A stretch of 6,974 nt of DNA from Methanobrevibacter ruminantium (GTDB taxonomy: Archaea; Methanobacteriota; Methanobacteria; Methanobacteriales; Methanobacteriaceae): positions 1-6,974 of the forward strand of contig SFKZ01000043.1 of the NCBI GenBank assembly GCA_004553595.1, written 5' to 3'. The translations under genes were made by a program, and so were the position numbers. Below the pieces are notes generated by a model. It did not search any database, was not told the DNA's origin, and was given only the letters and a program-made list of their open reading frames with translations. Positions 1 to 6,446 of this stretch are shown here, in pieces. Position 1 is the stretch's first letter. Each line of letters begins with the position of its first letter.

Positions 1-720
1 GAAGCAAATTTGGAAGCCGAAGGTAGTGGCGACAAGAAGGTAATTCAATTTGCTAAAGACGCTTCTATTAAGGACTTCCCTGAAATTGATTTCTTTGGTT
101 ATATGAAAACCGAAAAGAGCAATAACTCATCTATTAGATCTGCCAAGGTACGTCTTTCAAATGCTATCAGTCAAGAGCCATATGAAGGCGATACTGATTT
201 CTTAACTAATATGTCATTAGCTCAAAGAATTCGTAAAGCTACAGGCGACAATAAGATTCGTAACAGTATTGCCCAATCCGAAATTCAACAATCATACTAT
301 GTGTACACACTAACAGTTGATTTGGATCAAATTGGTGTTGATGACAATGACGGCACTAATTTAAATGCAAATGAAAAGAATCGCCGTGTTGCTAAATTAC
401 TAGATACAATTCAATACTTGTATCGTGATATTAGAGGCCGCAGGGAAGATTTAAAGCCATTGTTTGTTATAGGCGGAGTATATGATATCAAGAATCCAAT
501 TTTTGAGAATGCCGTCAAAGTAAGAAATTCTAATATTGATATTGAATCAATTCAAAGTATTTTAGATGATCCAAGAGTTAAAGAAAATACTAGTGTCGGC
601 TTTGTAGATGGTGCATTTAACAACAACCAAGAAATTAAAGATAAATTGGATGCAGTAACAGTAGCTAAGTTTATGACTGATTTAAAGAAAAAGGTTGCTG
701 ATTATTATGAAGGTAATTAG
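1..720 (+). CDS. cas7: Cas7 (Cst2/DevR family), type I-B Cascade backbone subunit, 5' partial
   Basis: The frame is open from base 1 and 239 C-terminal residues are visible before the TAG at 718-720, so the start lies upstream. I-B Cas7 proteins are usually about 290-300 residues, so roughly 50-60 residues are missing. Visible family signatures, numbered from the first visible residue, are DFFGYMKT (30-37), the RSAKVRLSNAIS block (46-57), which is the Cas7/DevR hallmark, and QSYYVYTLTVDLD (97-109). Cas7 coats the crRNA in repeated copies and places the target strand in the interference complex. DevR of Myxococcus, in the same family, was named a negative autoregulator; whether that applies here is unknown. 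The TTG at 10-12 is an internal leucine codon, not a start. The gene overlaps cas5 by 14 nt, which implies translational coupling. cas6 and cas8 should precede it outside the window. Confidence 0.93.
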   Translation, partial: EANLEAEGSGDKKVIQFAKDASIKDFPEIDFFGYMKTEKSNNSSIRSAKVRLSNAISQEPYEGDTDFLTNMSLAQRIRKATGDNKIRNSIAQSEIQQSYYVYTLTVDLDQIGVDDNDGTNLNANEKNRRVAKLLDTIQYLYRDIRGRREDLKPLFVIGGVYDIKNPIFENAVKVRNSNIDIESIQSILDDPRVKENTSVGFVDGAFNNNQEIKDKLDAVTVAKFMTDLKKKVADYYEGN

Positions 721-1420
721 AGTTAAATTGCATCAAGAAACTGCTAATTATCGCGTCCCAGCTAGTCATGGGTTTCGTGAGAGTTATCCATTACCTCCCA
801 TTTCAACGGTAATTGGTATGGTTCACTACTTGTGTGATTTCCATGAGTATCATCCAATGAAAGTCAGTGTTCAAGGCTCATATGTATCTACTACTAGTGA
901 TTTCTTTACACGATATGAATTCAAAAATGGTATGAAATTTGATCCTGGTAGGCATCAGTTAAATGCTGAAGGATATGGGATTAGTAGAGGAATCGGACAT
1001 GTTCAATTATTGTATGATGTCAATCTAATATTGCATATTAAACCTGATGATGAGAATGAACTGGAAGATATATACAATGCTCTAAAATATCCACGTGAGT
1101 TTCCAAATCTAGGTCGACGAGAAGATTTGGCAAATTTTGAAGAAGTAAAAATCGTTGATGTAGAAAAAAAGGATGAAGACTTAACTGTAAATCATGGTGC
1201 GTATATACCAGTTGAAATGTCTGAAAATATTGGTCTTGAAAATGAAGGTATTGGATATAAAGGAACGCATTATTACTTAAATAAGGACTATAAACTGGTA
1301 ACGATAAAAAAAGGTCAGACACAACGTCGATGGAATAAAGTTGAAGTTATATATGCTTCTGGGTTTACGGTTTATAAGAGTTACGTTGATGAAGATAATA
1401 ATGTAGTGTTCTTAGTTTAA
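707..1420 (+). CDS. cas5: Cas5 (type I-B, Cas5t/Tneap-like), Cascade subunit
   Basis: A protein of 237 residues, normal for the family. The N-terminal strand MKVIRVKLHQETANYR is followed by the proline-rich block YPLPPISTVIGMVHYLC (27-43), typical of Cas5 RAMP proteins, and by the PNLGRREDL motif (133-141), which is a Cas5 signature. Cas5 binds the 5' handle of the crRNA and caps the Cas7 filament in Cascade; in I-B it is not expected to cut RNA because Cas6 does that. The ATG at 707 is chosen over an in-frame TTG at 695 because the family start MKxxRVKL aligns there and an AAAGG-like ribosome site (690-694) precedes it by 12 nt. The TTG would have no room for one. The gene starts inside the end of cas7. 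It ends one base before the first leader inverted repeat, so its terminus is embedded in the CRISPR module boundary. Confidence 0.93.
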   Translation: MKVIRVKLHQETANYRVPASHGFRESYPLPPISTVIGMVHYLCDFHEYHPMKVSVQGSYVSTTSDFFTRYEFKNGMKFDPGRHQLNAEGYGISRGIGHVQLLYDVNLILHIKPDDENELEDIYNALKYPREFPNLGRREDLANFEEVKIVDVEKKDEDLTVNHGAYIPVEMSENIGLENEGIGYKGTHYYLNKDYKLVTIKKGQTQRRWNKVEVIYASGFTVYKSYVDEDNNVVFLV

Positions 1421-1421
1421 A

Positions 1422-1467
1422 ATCTGTCGATGTCTAATAAGCAGTTTTTACCAGTAAATCGACAGAT
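1422..1467. repeat. Leader 1 inverted repeat (10-bp arms, 26-nt gap)
   Basis: The arms are ATCTGTCGAT (1422-1431) and ATCGACAGAT (1458-1467), perfect reverse complements separated by 26 nt. The same arms with the same gap occur in leaders 2 and 3. The left arm starts one base after the cas5 stop codon. In DNA this is a candidate paired protein site. In RNA it could form a 10-bp stem with a large loop. No U-run follows directly, so it is not a standard terminator. Confidence 0.9.
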
Positions 1468-1543
1468 GTGATAAAGCCTTATGTAATAGTTTTTCTAGAG
1501 ATTCCAATTAATTTAGACTCAAAATGATGATATGTTTTGGGAG

Positions 1544-1553
1544 GTCGATAGAA
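1544..1553 (+). repeat. Leader 1 third half-site
   Basis: GTCGATAGAA matches the right arm ATCGACAGAT in 7 of 10 positions and has the same orientation. It lies 77 nt after the inverted repeat (start minus end) and 46 nt before the first repeat of the array (repeat start minus half-site end). Leader 2 has the equivalent site at identical spacing. Confidence 0.7.
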
Positions 1554-1598
1554 ATCATATTACAAAGCATTGATGTATAAGACTTGGCAAGTGGAACT

Positions 1599-1827
1599 GT
1601 TTTTATCTCACTTAGTAGGAATATAAATTTGAATACTATCACCCACACCTAAAAATAAACCTGTGTTTTTATCTCACTTAGTAGGAATATAAATTCGCAA
1701 ATGAGGCTTATGACATGGAGGAACTAGGTGGTTTTTATCTCACTTAGTAGGAATATAAATCGACAAGTTAGCGGCGGCGCGTGAACTTCTCAAGCGCGTT
1801 TCTATCTCACTTAGTAGAAATATAAAT
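1599..1827 (+). CRISPR. CRISPR array 1: 4 repeats of 30 nt, 3 spacers
   Basis: Repeats are at 1599-1628, 1665-1694, 1731-1760 and 1798-1827. Spacers are at 1629-1664 (36 nt), 1695-1730 (36 nt) and 1761-1797 (37 nt). The repeat begins GTTTTTATCTCACTTAG and ends TAGGAATATAAAT. The first three are identical. The last differs at repeat positions 5 (T to C) and 20 (G to A), the usual decay of the leader-distal repeat. With the leader on the left, this sets transcription to the + strand. The repeat differs from that of array 2 at positions 11, 17, 18 and 25. The third spacer is strikingly GC-rich (23 of 37 bases by hand count) compared with the locus. Confidence 0.97.
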
Positions 1828-1885
1828 TTTTCTTTAAGGCTTGGATGAAAATGCTTATTTAGCATAATATGGTTTTTAGTTAAAA
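1828..1885 (+). other. Intermodule segment between array 1 and leader 2
   Basis: This 58-nt stretch has no gene. Its right end (1872-1885) matches the end of cas5 plus one base (1408-1421) in 12 of 14 positions at the same 464-nt offset that relates leaders 1 and 2. It therefore looks like a copied remnant of the cas5 tail. A weak hairpin, ATGCT-TATTT-AGCAT (1851-1865), lies six bases before a run of five T (1873-1877); a terminator function for array 1 is possible but poorly supported. Confidence 0.5.
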
Positions 1886-1931
1886 ATCTGTCGATGTCCA
1901 ATAAGCGTTTTTTGTTGGTAGATCGACAGAT
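1886..1931. repeat. Leader 2 inverted repeat (10-bp arms, 26-nt gap)
   Basis: ATCTGTCGAT (1886-1895) and ATCGACAGAT (1922-1931), identical arms and gap to leader 1. The gap is also partly conserved near the left arm (GTCCAATAAGC against GTCTAATAAGC). Confidence 0.9.
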
Positions 1932-2007
1932 ACGATGAAGCTACTTAAGATAACTTTTTTAGAACTTATAATTGATTTTGGCATTAAAATAGAGTTGTAT
2001 TTAAGAG

Positions 2008-2017
2008 TTCGACAGAA
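2008..2017 (+). repeat. Leader 2 third half-site
   Basis: TTCGACAGAA shares TCGACAGA with the right arm in direct orientation. It lies 77 nt after the inverted repeat and 46 nt before the first repeat, exactly as in leader 1. Confidence 0.75.
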
Positions 2018-2062
2018 ATTATGTGGCTAGGTATTGATGTATATGGTTTGCTTACTGGAACT

Positions 2063-2422
2063 GTTTTTATCTAACTTAAGAGGAATGTAAATGAATTTAC
2101 TTTTGTGATCTGCGGACCATTTGCACCAAGTTTTTATCTAACTTAAGAGGAATGTAAATAACACTAGAATTCTGGATTATGTAACATTAGTACAAGTTTT
2201 TATCTAACTTAAGAGGAATGTAAATTGCTTTAAAATTGACGGAAGTAAACCAACTTGTAAAGTTTTTATCTAACTTAAGAGGAATGTAAATTAATATCTT
2301 CTTCATCATCAGCATATTTAGCAGCCAGTTTTTATCTAACTTAAGAGGAATGTAAATCAAGCTGCACATGATGCTTCTATGAACCCTGCAGCGTTTTTAT
2401 CTAACTTAAGAGGAATGTAAAT
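2063..2422 (+). CRISPR. CRISPR array 2: 6 repeats of 30 nt, 5 spacers
   Basis: Repeats are at 2063-2092, 2130-2159, 2196-2225, 2262-2291, 2328-2357 and 2393-2422, all identical. Spacers are at 2093-2129 (37 nt), 2160-2195, 2226-2261 and 2292-2327 (36 nt each) and 2358-2392 (35 nt). The repeat begins GTTTTTATCTAACTTAAG and ends GAGGAATGTAAAT. All five spacers differ from each other and from those of array 1. Each can be read as an open coding stretch on at least one strand (for example QAAHDASMNPA for the fifth), as expected for phage or plasmid coding targets, though short sequences make this weak evidence. A decayed repeat follows at 2446-2474. Confidence 0.97.
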
Positions 2423-2445
2423 CGCTCTCTAATAGGGGGTACATA

Positions 2446-2474
2446 TCCTTTATTTAACTTACGAGAATATACGA
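2446..2474 (+). repeat. Decayed terminal CRISPR repeat after array 2
   Basis: The core TTTATTTAACTTACGAGAA (2449-2467) matches 18 of 19 bases of the array 3 repeat (its positions 4-22) but only 16 of 19 of the array 2 repeat next to it. The flanks are eroded. The space to the last intact repeat is only 23 nt (2423-2445), so the old spacer also seems to have lost bases. Confidence 0.65.
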
Positions 2475-2505
2475 TATTAACCATAAAGATAGAAAGTGTG
2501 AAAGG

Positions 2506-4935
2506 ATGAATGAATATTTAGCTAAATCTTTAGACCAATCTGAAGGAAATCATTGTGAGACGATCGTTGAACATACTAATAATTTGTTAAAGCAATATAG
2601 CTTATTAAAGCAAACTTATCCAGATATATTTCAAAATTTTTGGCTTAGTCAAGATCGATTTAACGATATGACAAAACAGGTAGATATTCGTAGTAAAGAC
2701 GATTGGCGGCTTTTAGAAATTGCTTGTAGCTATCACGACTTAGGAAAAATGAACCTACGCTTTCAGAAAAAGGTAAAAGCAGGGCAGAGCTTTTGTAAAG
2801 GTGAAATTCCGCATGCATTGTTAAGTATTACGATGCTTCCAATTGATGAATTACAGAAGCATTATACTAAAGATCAAATCATAGCATTAATTTTTGCAAT
2901 AAAGTGGCACCATGAACGTAATTTCTCTGAAATAGACGAGAAGCATTATGAGGATGAAATAGAAGCTTTAAAGAAAGAGTTTGCTAGTTTTGATTATTCA
3001 AAATTAAGTTTTCCAATTCCCCCTCAAGAGCCAGCAAAAGTAGATAGTAAGTATTTAACTGGTAATTTAAGTCATAGATTGTCACCTAATTATGAGCCTA
3101 AAATTTATGATGAATTTGTAATACTAAAAGGGTTGCTTAATCGTATTGATTATGCTGCTTCTGGGCATTATGAAATAGAGTCGAAATCACGTGTATGTTT
3201 GAGTCAAAATATACTTCAAGAATGGCATAAGAAAAATCCAGTCGCTGATTGGAATGAACTGCAAAAATGGACATATGATCATAGAAATGAAAGTATCGTT
3301 GTAGTCGGTCAGACCGGACTAGGTAAAACCGAGTCAGCGCTCAGATGGCTTGATAATTCTAAGTCATTCTTTGTATTGCCTCTGAAAAGTGCGATCAATT
3401 CTATCTATGATCGAATTTCTAGAATTGTTTTTCAAAATAAAAGTCATGAAAATTTGGCACTTCTTCATTCGGATATGATGGCTAAGGCATTATCAGAAAA
3501 ATTTGATGATGAAGATAACTTTGAAGAATTCGTAAATGAAGAACGGAGTTGGTCTAAGCAACTATCTGTTGCTACCTTGGATCAAATTTTTAATTTTGTT
3601 TATCACTATAAAAATTATGAACCTAAACTTGCTACTCTTGCTTATGCAAAGGTGGTAATTGATGAGATTCAAATGTATTCTCCAGATCTTTTAGGATATT
3701 TGATTTACGGGTTAAGTGAAATCCAAAAATTTGGCGGCAAATTCGAGATCATGACAGCAACATTACCTCCATTTTTGATAGATTTGTTGGAAAGCAATGG
3801 CTTGGAATTTAAGCAAGCACCACACCCATTCTTAGATCCTAAAGTGAATCATCGGCATAAGGTTAAAGTTTTGCACAAACAAATTAATTCGGATGACATA
3901 ATTAATTTAGATCGTCATCAAAAGACCCTTGTAGTATGTAATACCGTTAAATCTGCTACGGAACTATATTCTGAACTAAAGCAAAAAGGGGTCTCAGATG
4001 TTCATTTAATTCATAGTAGATTTATTCGAAAAGATCGAAATGAAAGAGAAAAAGAGATACTTGAATTTGGACAAAAAGAAAATCATAGTTCTGGAATTTG
4101 GATAGGTACACAAGTCGTTGAAGCATCATTAGATATAGACTTTGACATGTTAATTACAGAACTTTCTGAATTGTGTGGCCTTTTTCAGAGAATGGGAAGA
4201 TGCTATAGAAAGCGTAACTATGAAGGTAAGGGACCAAATGTTTATGTTTTCGATGGCGGAGATAAGCTAACAAGTGGAATTCATGAAAGCAAGCAGGAAT
4301 ATGACGATAAAAGATATCATTCTGTTGTAGATTATCATCTGTTTGAAATATCTAAGAGAGCTTTAGCTCAAGTTGACGGATATTTAACTGAATCAGATAA
4401 ATTAAAGCTAATTGATGAGAATTACACTACTGACAAGCTATTAGATGAAAATTGTCAGCTTATTGATAAGGTCAACGATTGTATTGATTATTTAAATGAT
4501 TTGACTTTTTTAGATAACCCCAAGACAAAAGAAGAAGTTGTAAACACTTTTAGAAATATCAACACAATAGATATTATTCCTGAACAAGTATTTCTAGAAA
4601 ATAAAGATAAACTCGAGGCAGCTGCTAAAGCACTAAATAATTATATAAGAAGAGAAGATTTTCTTGATCAAACGGAGTACAAAAAGCAGCATCAGATCCT
4701 TGTAAAAGAAAAGACTAAAGCAAGAGAGGTAATTAATAATTATTTAGTTGGTATACCCCTATATATAATTAGTAAGGTCTCAAAACAAGATAGATGGATA
4801 AAAGATAAAGCATTAAATGAAGTCGGATATAACATCTTACCAGCAGATTTCAATTATGATTCTATGACTGGCCTATCTTATAACGATAGTAAGAATAAAA
4901 ATGCTGAGATTGACGATGATGATAATATCTTCTAG
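2506..4935 (+). CDS. cas3: Cas3, HD nuclease-helicase of type I interference
   Basis: 809 residues in one chain with both Cas3 activities. The N-terminal HD nuclease has H23, the H77-D78 pair in YHDLGK (76-81), H103 in IPHALLS, H135-H136 in KWHHE and D215 in RIDYAAS. These are the expected metal ligands. The SF2 helicase follows with Walker A GQTGLGKT (268-275), Walker B DEIQ (386-389), motif III TATLP (417-421), HSRF (503-506), motif V GTQVVEASLDID (534-545) and motif VI QRMGRCYR (561-568). The protein ends in an acidic tail, EIDDDDNIF. Cas3 is recruited by target-bound Cascade, unwinds DNA and degrades the displaced strand. No motif is lost, so it should be active. The ATG at 2506 is the only sensible start: there is no upstream in-frame ATG, GTG or TTG and the next Met is residue 55. 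AAAGG abuts it directly and a weaker AGAAAG (2491-2496) gives better spacing, so ribosome binding looks poor. No clear promoter is seen in the 83 nt between the last intact repeat and the start. Confidence 0.96.
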   Translation: MNEYLAKSLDQSEGNHCETIVEHTNNLLKQYSLLKQTYPDIFQNFWLSQDRFNDMTKQVDIRSKDDWRLLEIACSYHDLGKMNLRFQKKVKAGQSFCKGEIPHALLSITMLPIDELQKHYTKDQIIALIFAIKWHHERNFSEIDEKHYEDEIEALKKEFASFDYSKLSFPIPPQEPAKVDSKYLTGNLSHRLSPNYEPKIYDEFVILKGLLNRIDYAASGHYEIESKSRVCLSQNILQEWHKKNPVADWNELQKWTYDHRNESIVVVGQTGLGKTESALRWLDNSKSFFVLPLKSAINSIYDRISRIVFQNKSHENLALLHSDMMAKALSEKFDDEDNFEEFVNEERSWSKQLSVATLDQIFNFVYHYKNYEPKLATLAYAKVVIDEIQMYSPDLLGYLIYGLSEIQKFGGKFEIMTATLPPFLIDLLESNGLEFKQAPHPFLDPKVNHRHKVKVLHKQINSDDIINLDRHQKTLVVCNTVKSATELYSELKQKGVSDVHLIHSRFIRKDRNEREKEILEFGQKENHSSGIWIGTQVVEASLDIDFDMLITELSELCGLFQRMGRCYRKRNYEGKGPNVYVFDGGDKLTSGIHESKQEYDDKRYHSVVDYHLFEISKRALAQVDGYLTESDKLKLIDENYTTDKLLDENCQLIDKVNDCIDYLNDLTFLDNPKTKEEVVNTFRNINTIDIIPEQVFLENKDKLEAAAKALNNYIRREDFLDQTEYKKQHQILVKEKTKAREVINNYLVGIPLYIISKVSKQDRWIKDKALNEVGYNILPADFNYDSMTGLSYNDSKNKNAEIDDDDNIF

Positions 4936-4950
4936 TTTGGAGAATATAAA

Positions 4951-5442
4951 ATGCGAGTTACTGGTAATATGGTTAACTATTTCTTTGTTTGTAAAAGAAA
5001 GCTTTGGCTTTTTCAACATCAAATAGGATTTGAACAAACTAGTGAACGTGTTCAATTAGGGAGCCTATTAGATAGAACTAGTTATCAAGGGCATGGTACA
5101 CATCATGTAATGATTGATAATTTGATCAATATTGACATGGTTGAAAATTGGCAACTGATTCATGAAGTTAAAAGAAGCGATGCAATCGAACCAGCAGCTA
5201 TTTGGCAGTTGAAATACTATATTTATTATTTAAGGAAGAAAGGAGTAAATATCTCTAAAGGATTACTAGATTATCCTCGTCTTAAGAAATGTGTAAAGGT
5301 TGATTATACGGATGAAGATGAGAAGCAGATGGAGAAGTATATCTCAGAAATTGAACAAATTTGTGAACAAGTAACACCACCTAAGCCTCAATTTAAGCCA
5401 ATTTGTAAATCATGTGCATTTTATGAGTATTGTTTTTCCTAG
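4951..5442 (+). CDS. cas4: Cas4, Fe-S RecB-family nuclease of spacer acquisition
   Basis: 163 residues, normal for the short I-B Cas4. The four cysteines for the 4Fe-4S cluster are C14 near the N terminus and C152, C155 and C161 in CKSCAFYEYC. RecB nuclease motifs are D62 in INIDMV, E72 and K74 in HEVKRSD (the ExK motif) and Q86 with Y90 in WQLKYY (the QxxxY motif). Cas4 trims prespacers and selects those next to a PAM, working with Cas1-Cas2. At the place where I expect the motif I histidine (V-x-x-G-x-x-x-H-E), the sequence reads VQLGSLLDR, with Asp41. This may be a family variant. GGAG at 4939-4942 sits 8 nt before the ATG, a good ribosome site. The gap to cas3 is 15 nt, so the gene is in the same operon. 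Confidence 0.94.
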   Translation: MRVTGNMVNYFFVCKRKLWLFQHQIGFEQTSERVQLGSLLDRTSYQGHGTHHVMIDNLINIDMVENWQLIHEVKRSDAIEPAAIWQLKYYIYYLRKKGVNISKGLLDYPRLKKCVKVDYTDEDEKQMEKYISEIEQICEQVTPPKPQFKPICKSCAFYEYCFS

Positions 5443-5446
5443 GTGA
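5441..5446 (+). promoter_or_regulatory. Ribosome binding site that decides the cas1 start
   Basis: AGGTGA overlaps the cas4 stop codon and lies 5 nt before the ATG at 5452. An upstream GTG at 5443, inside this site, would start three codons earlier but has no ribosome site of its own. This favours the ATG and suggests that cas4 termination and cas1 initiation are coupled. Confidence 0.7.
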
Positions 5447-5451
5447 TTACG

Positions 5452-6441
5452 ATGGAAGATTATTATTTATTTTCTTCAGGAGAATTAGAACGTAAAGATA
5501 ATACGGTTAGATTAACAAGGTCAGATGGTAAGTATAAAGATTTAAAGATTGAAGTTACCAGAGATATTTATTTGTTTGGCGAGGTTTCTACTAATACTAA
5601 GTGCTTAAATTATCTTGCTCAAATGAAAATACCGGTTCATTTTTTTAATTACTATGGTTTTTATACTGGATCATTTTATCCAAAAGAACAGAATGTTTCT
5701 GGTACACTTCTAATTCAACAGGTACAGGCTTATACAGATCCTAAAAGAAGATTATATTATGCTAAAAAATTTGTCTTAGGAGCTGCTAAAAATCTATTAA
5801 GAAACCTAAAATATTATCAAAGAAGAGGGAGAAATTTAGATGATAGCATAAAAGAAATTACATCATTAATTCGACAAATAGATCAAGTGCATGATGTTGA
5901 AGAACTAATGGGGATCGAAGGTACTATTCATAGGAGATACTATGCATCATGGCAAAGTGTTTTTATTCCCGATGTAGATTTTTCAAAAAGGGTAAGAAGA
6001 CCGCCTGATAATATGGTAAATACACTTATTTCATTTTTGAATGGATTAATGTATACAACGTGTTTGTCAGAGATTTATGTAACCCAGCTTAATCCGACTA
6101 TTAGTTATCTACATAGTCCAATGGATAGAAGATTTTCATTATGTCTTGATATATCTGAAATTTTTAAGCCAATGATAGTTGATAGATTAATTTTCTCACT
6201 GATAAATAAAAATATGATTAGTGAGGAAGACTTTAATAAGGAATCAAATTATTGGTACTTATCTGAAAAATCCAAACGGGTAATCGTTAGTGAATACGAC
6301 AAATATATGAAACAAAAAGTTAGATATAAAGCCTTGCATAGGGATGTTTCCTATAGACATTTAATCCGATTAGAATGCTATAAATTAGTAAGATCGTTGG
6401 TTGAAGGAGAAACCTATGAGCCTTATGTTATGGGATGGTAA
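5452..6441 (+). CDS. cas1: Cas1, type I-B integrase of spacer acquisition
   Basis: 329 residues from the ATG at 5452. The start MEDYYLFSSGELERKDNT is the standard I-B Cas1 N terminus. The metal-binding catalytic residues are present: E156 in LMGIEG, H221 in YLHSP and D233 with E236 in LDISEIFKP. The N-terminal beta domain with FGEVSTNTKCLNYLAQ (42-57) and PVHFFNYYGFYTGSFYP (61-77) is typical. Cas1 forms a heterocomplex with Cas2 and inserts prespacers at the leader-repeat junction by two transesterifications. The gene starts 9 nt after the cas4 stop and is followed at 5 nt by cas2, so the three form a contiguous adaptation module. No truncation or missing catalytic residue is visible. An alternative GTG start at 5443 adds only MIT. 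Confidence 0.97.
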   Translation: MEDYYLFSSGELERKDNTVRLTRSDGKYKDLKIEVTRDIYLFGEVSTNTKCLNYLAQMKIPVHFFNYYGFYTGSFYPKEQNVSGTLLIQQVQAYTDPKRRLYYAKKFVLGAAKNLLRNLKYYQRRGRNLDDSIKEITSLIRQIDQVHDVEELMGIEGTIHRRYYASWQSVFIPDVDFSKRVRRPPDNMVNTLISFLNGLMYTTCLSEIYVTQLNPTISYLHSPMDRRFSLCLDISEIFKPMIVDRLIFSLINKNMISEEDFNKESNYWYLSEKSKRVIVSEYDKYMKQKVRYKALHRDVSYRHLIRLECYKLVRSLVEGETYEPYVMGW

Positions 6442-6446
6442 TAGAT

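Larger units (their letters stand above)
1422..1598 (+). promoter_or_regulatory. CRISPR leader 1
   Basis: AT-rich gene-free sequence between the cas5 stop and the first repeat. It is exactly 177 nt, the same as leaders 2 and 3. It opens with the inverted repeat at 1422-1467 and carries a third half-site, GTCGATAGAA, at 1544-1553. A gap-free hand alignment with leader 2 gives 119 of 177 identical positions. The last seven bases, TGGAACT, and TTGATGTATA at 1570-1579 are shared with leader 2. TATAAG at 1576-1581 resembles a -10 box, 23 nt before the array, but no convincing -35 sits at the right distance. Leaders normally supply the array promoter and the site recognised during spacer insertion. 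Confidence 0.85.
1886..2062 (+). promoter_or_regulatory. CRISPR leader 2
   Basis: 177 nt, collinear with leader 1 without any gap (about 67 % identity by hand count) and offset by 464 nt. It contains the inverted repeat at 1886-1931, the third half-site at 2008-2017, TTGATGTATATG at 2034-2045 and the terminal TGGAACT directly before the first repeat. The spacing of all elements equals leader 1 exactly. TATATG at 2040-2045 is the counterpart of the -10-like box of leader 1. TCGACA inside the third half-site resembles a -35 box, but 25 nt separate it from TATATG, too far for a standard promoter. Confidence 0.85.

Noticed and set aside
1038..1322. Open frame of 94 codons on the minus strand
   Set aside because: It lies wholly inside cas5, has low-complexity composition and has no ribosome site or recognisable domain.
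1544..1581. Third half-site as a -35 box paired with the TATAAG-like -10 box in leader 1
   Set aside because: The spacing is about 25 nt in leaders 1 and 2, too long for a sigma-A promoter, and leader 3 has no good -10 at the matching position.
1851..1877. Hairpin ATGCT-TATTT-AGCAT followed by TTTTT as a terminator of array 1
   Set aside because: The stem is only 5 AT-rich base pairs and the T-run begins several bases after it, too weak to call as an intrinsic terminator.
2187..2369. Open frame of 60 codons on the minus strand with the recurring peptide IYIPLKLDKN
   Set aside because: It is read through array 2. Repeat plus spacer is 66 nt here, a multiple of three, so the repeat translates the same way each time. 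It is an artefact of the array, not a repeat protein.
4873..5055. Open frame of 60 codons on the minus strand across the cas3-cas4 junction
   Set aside because: It overlaps two well-supported genes on the other strand and has no features of its own.
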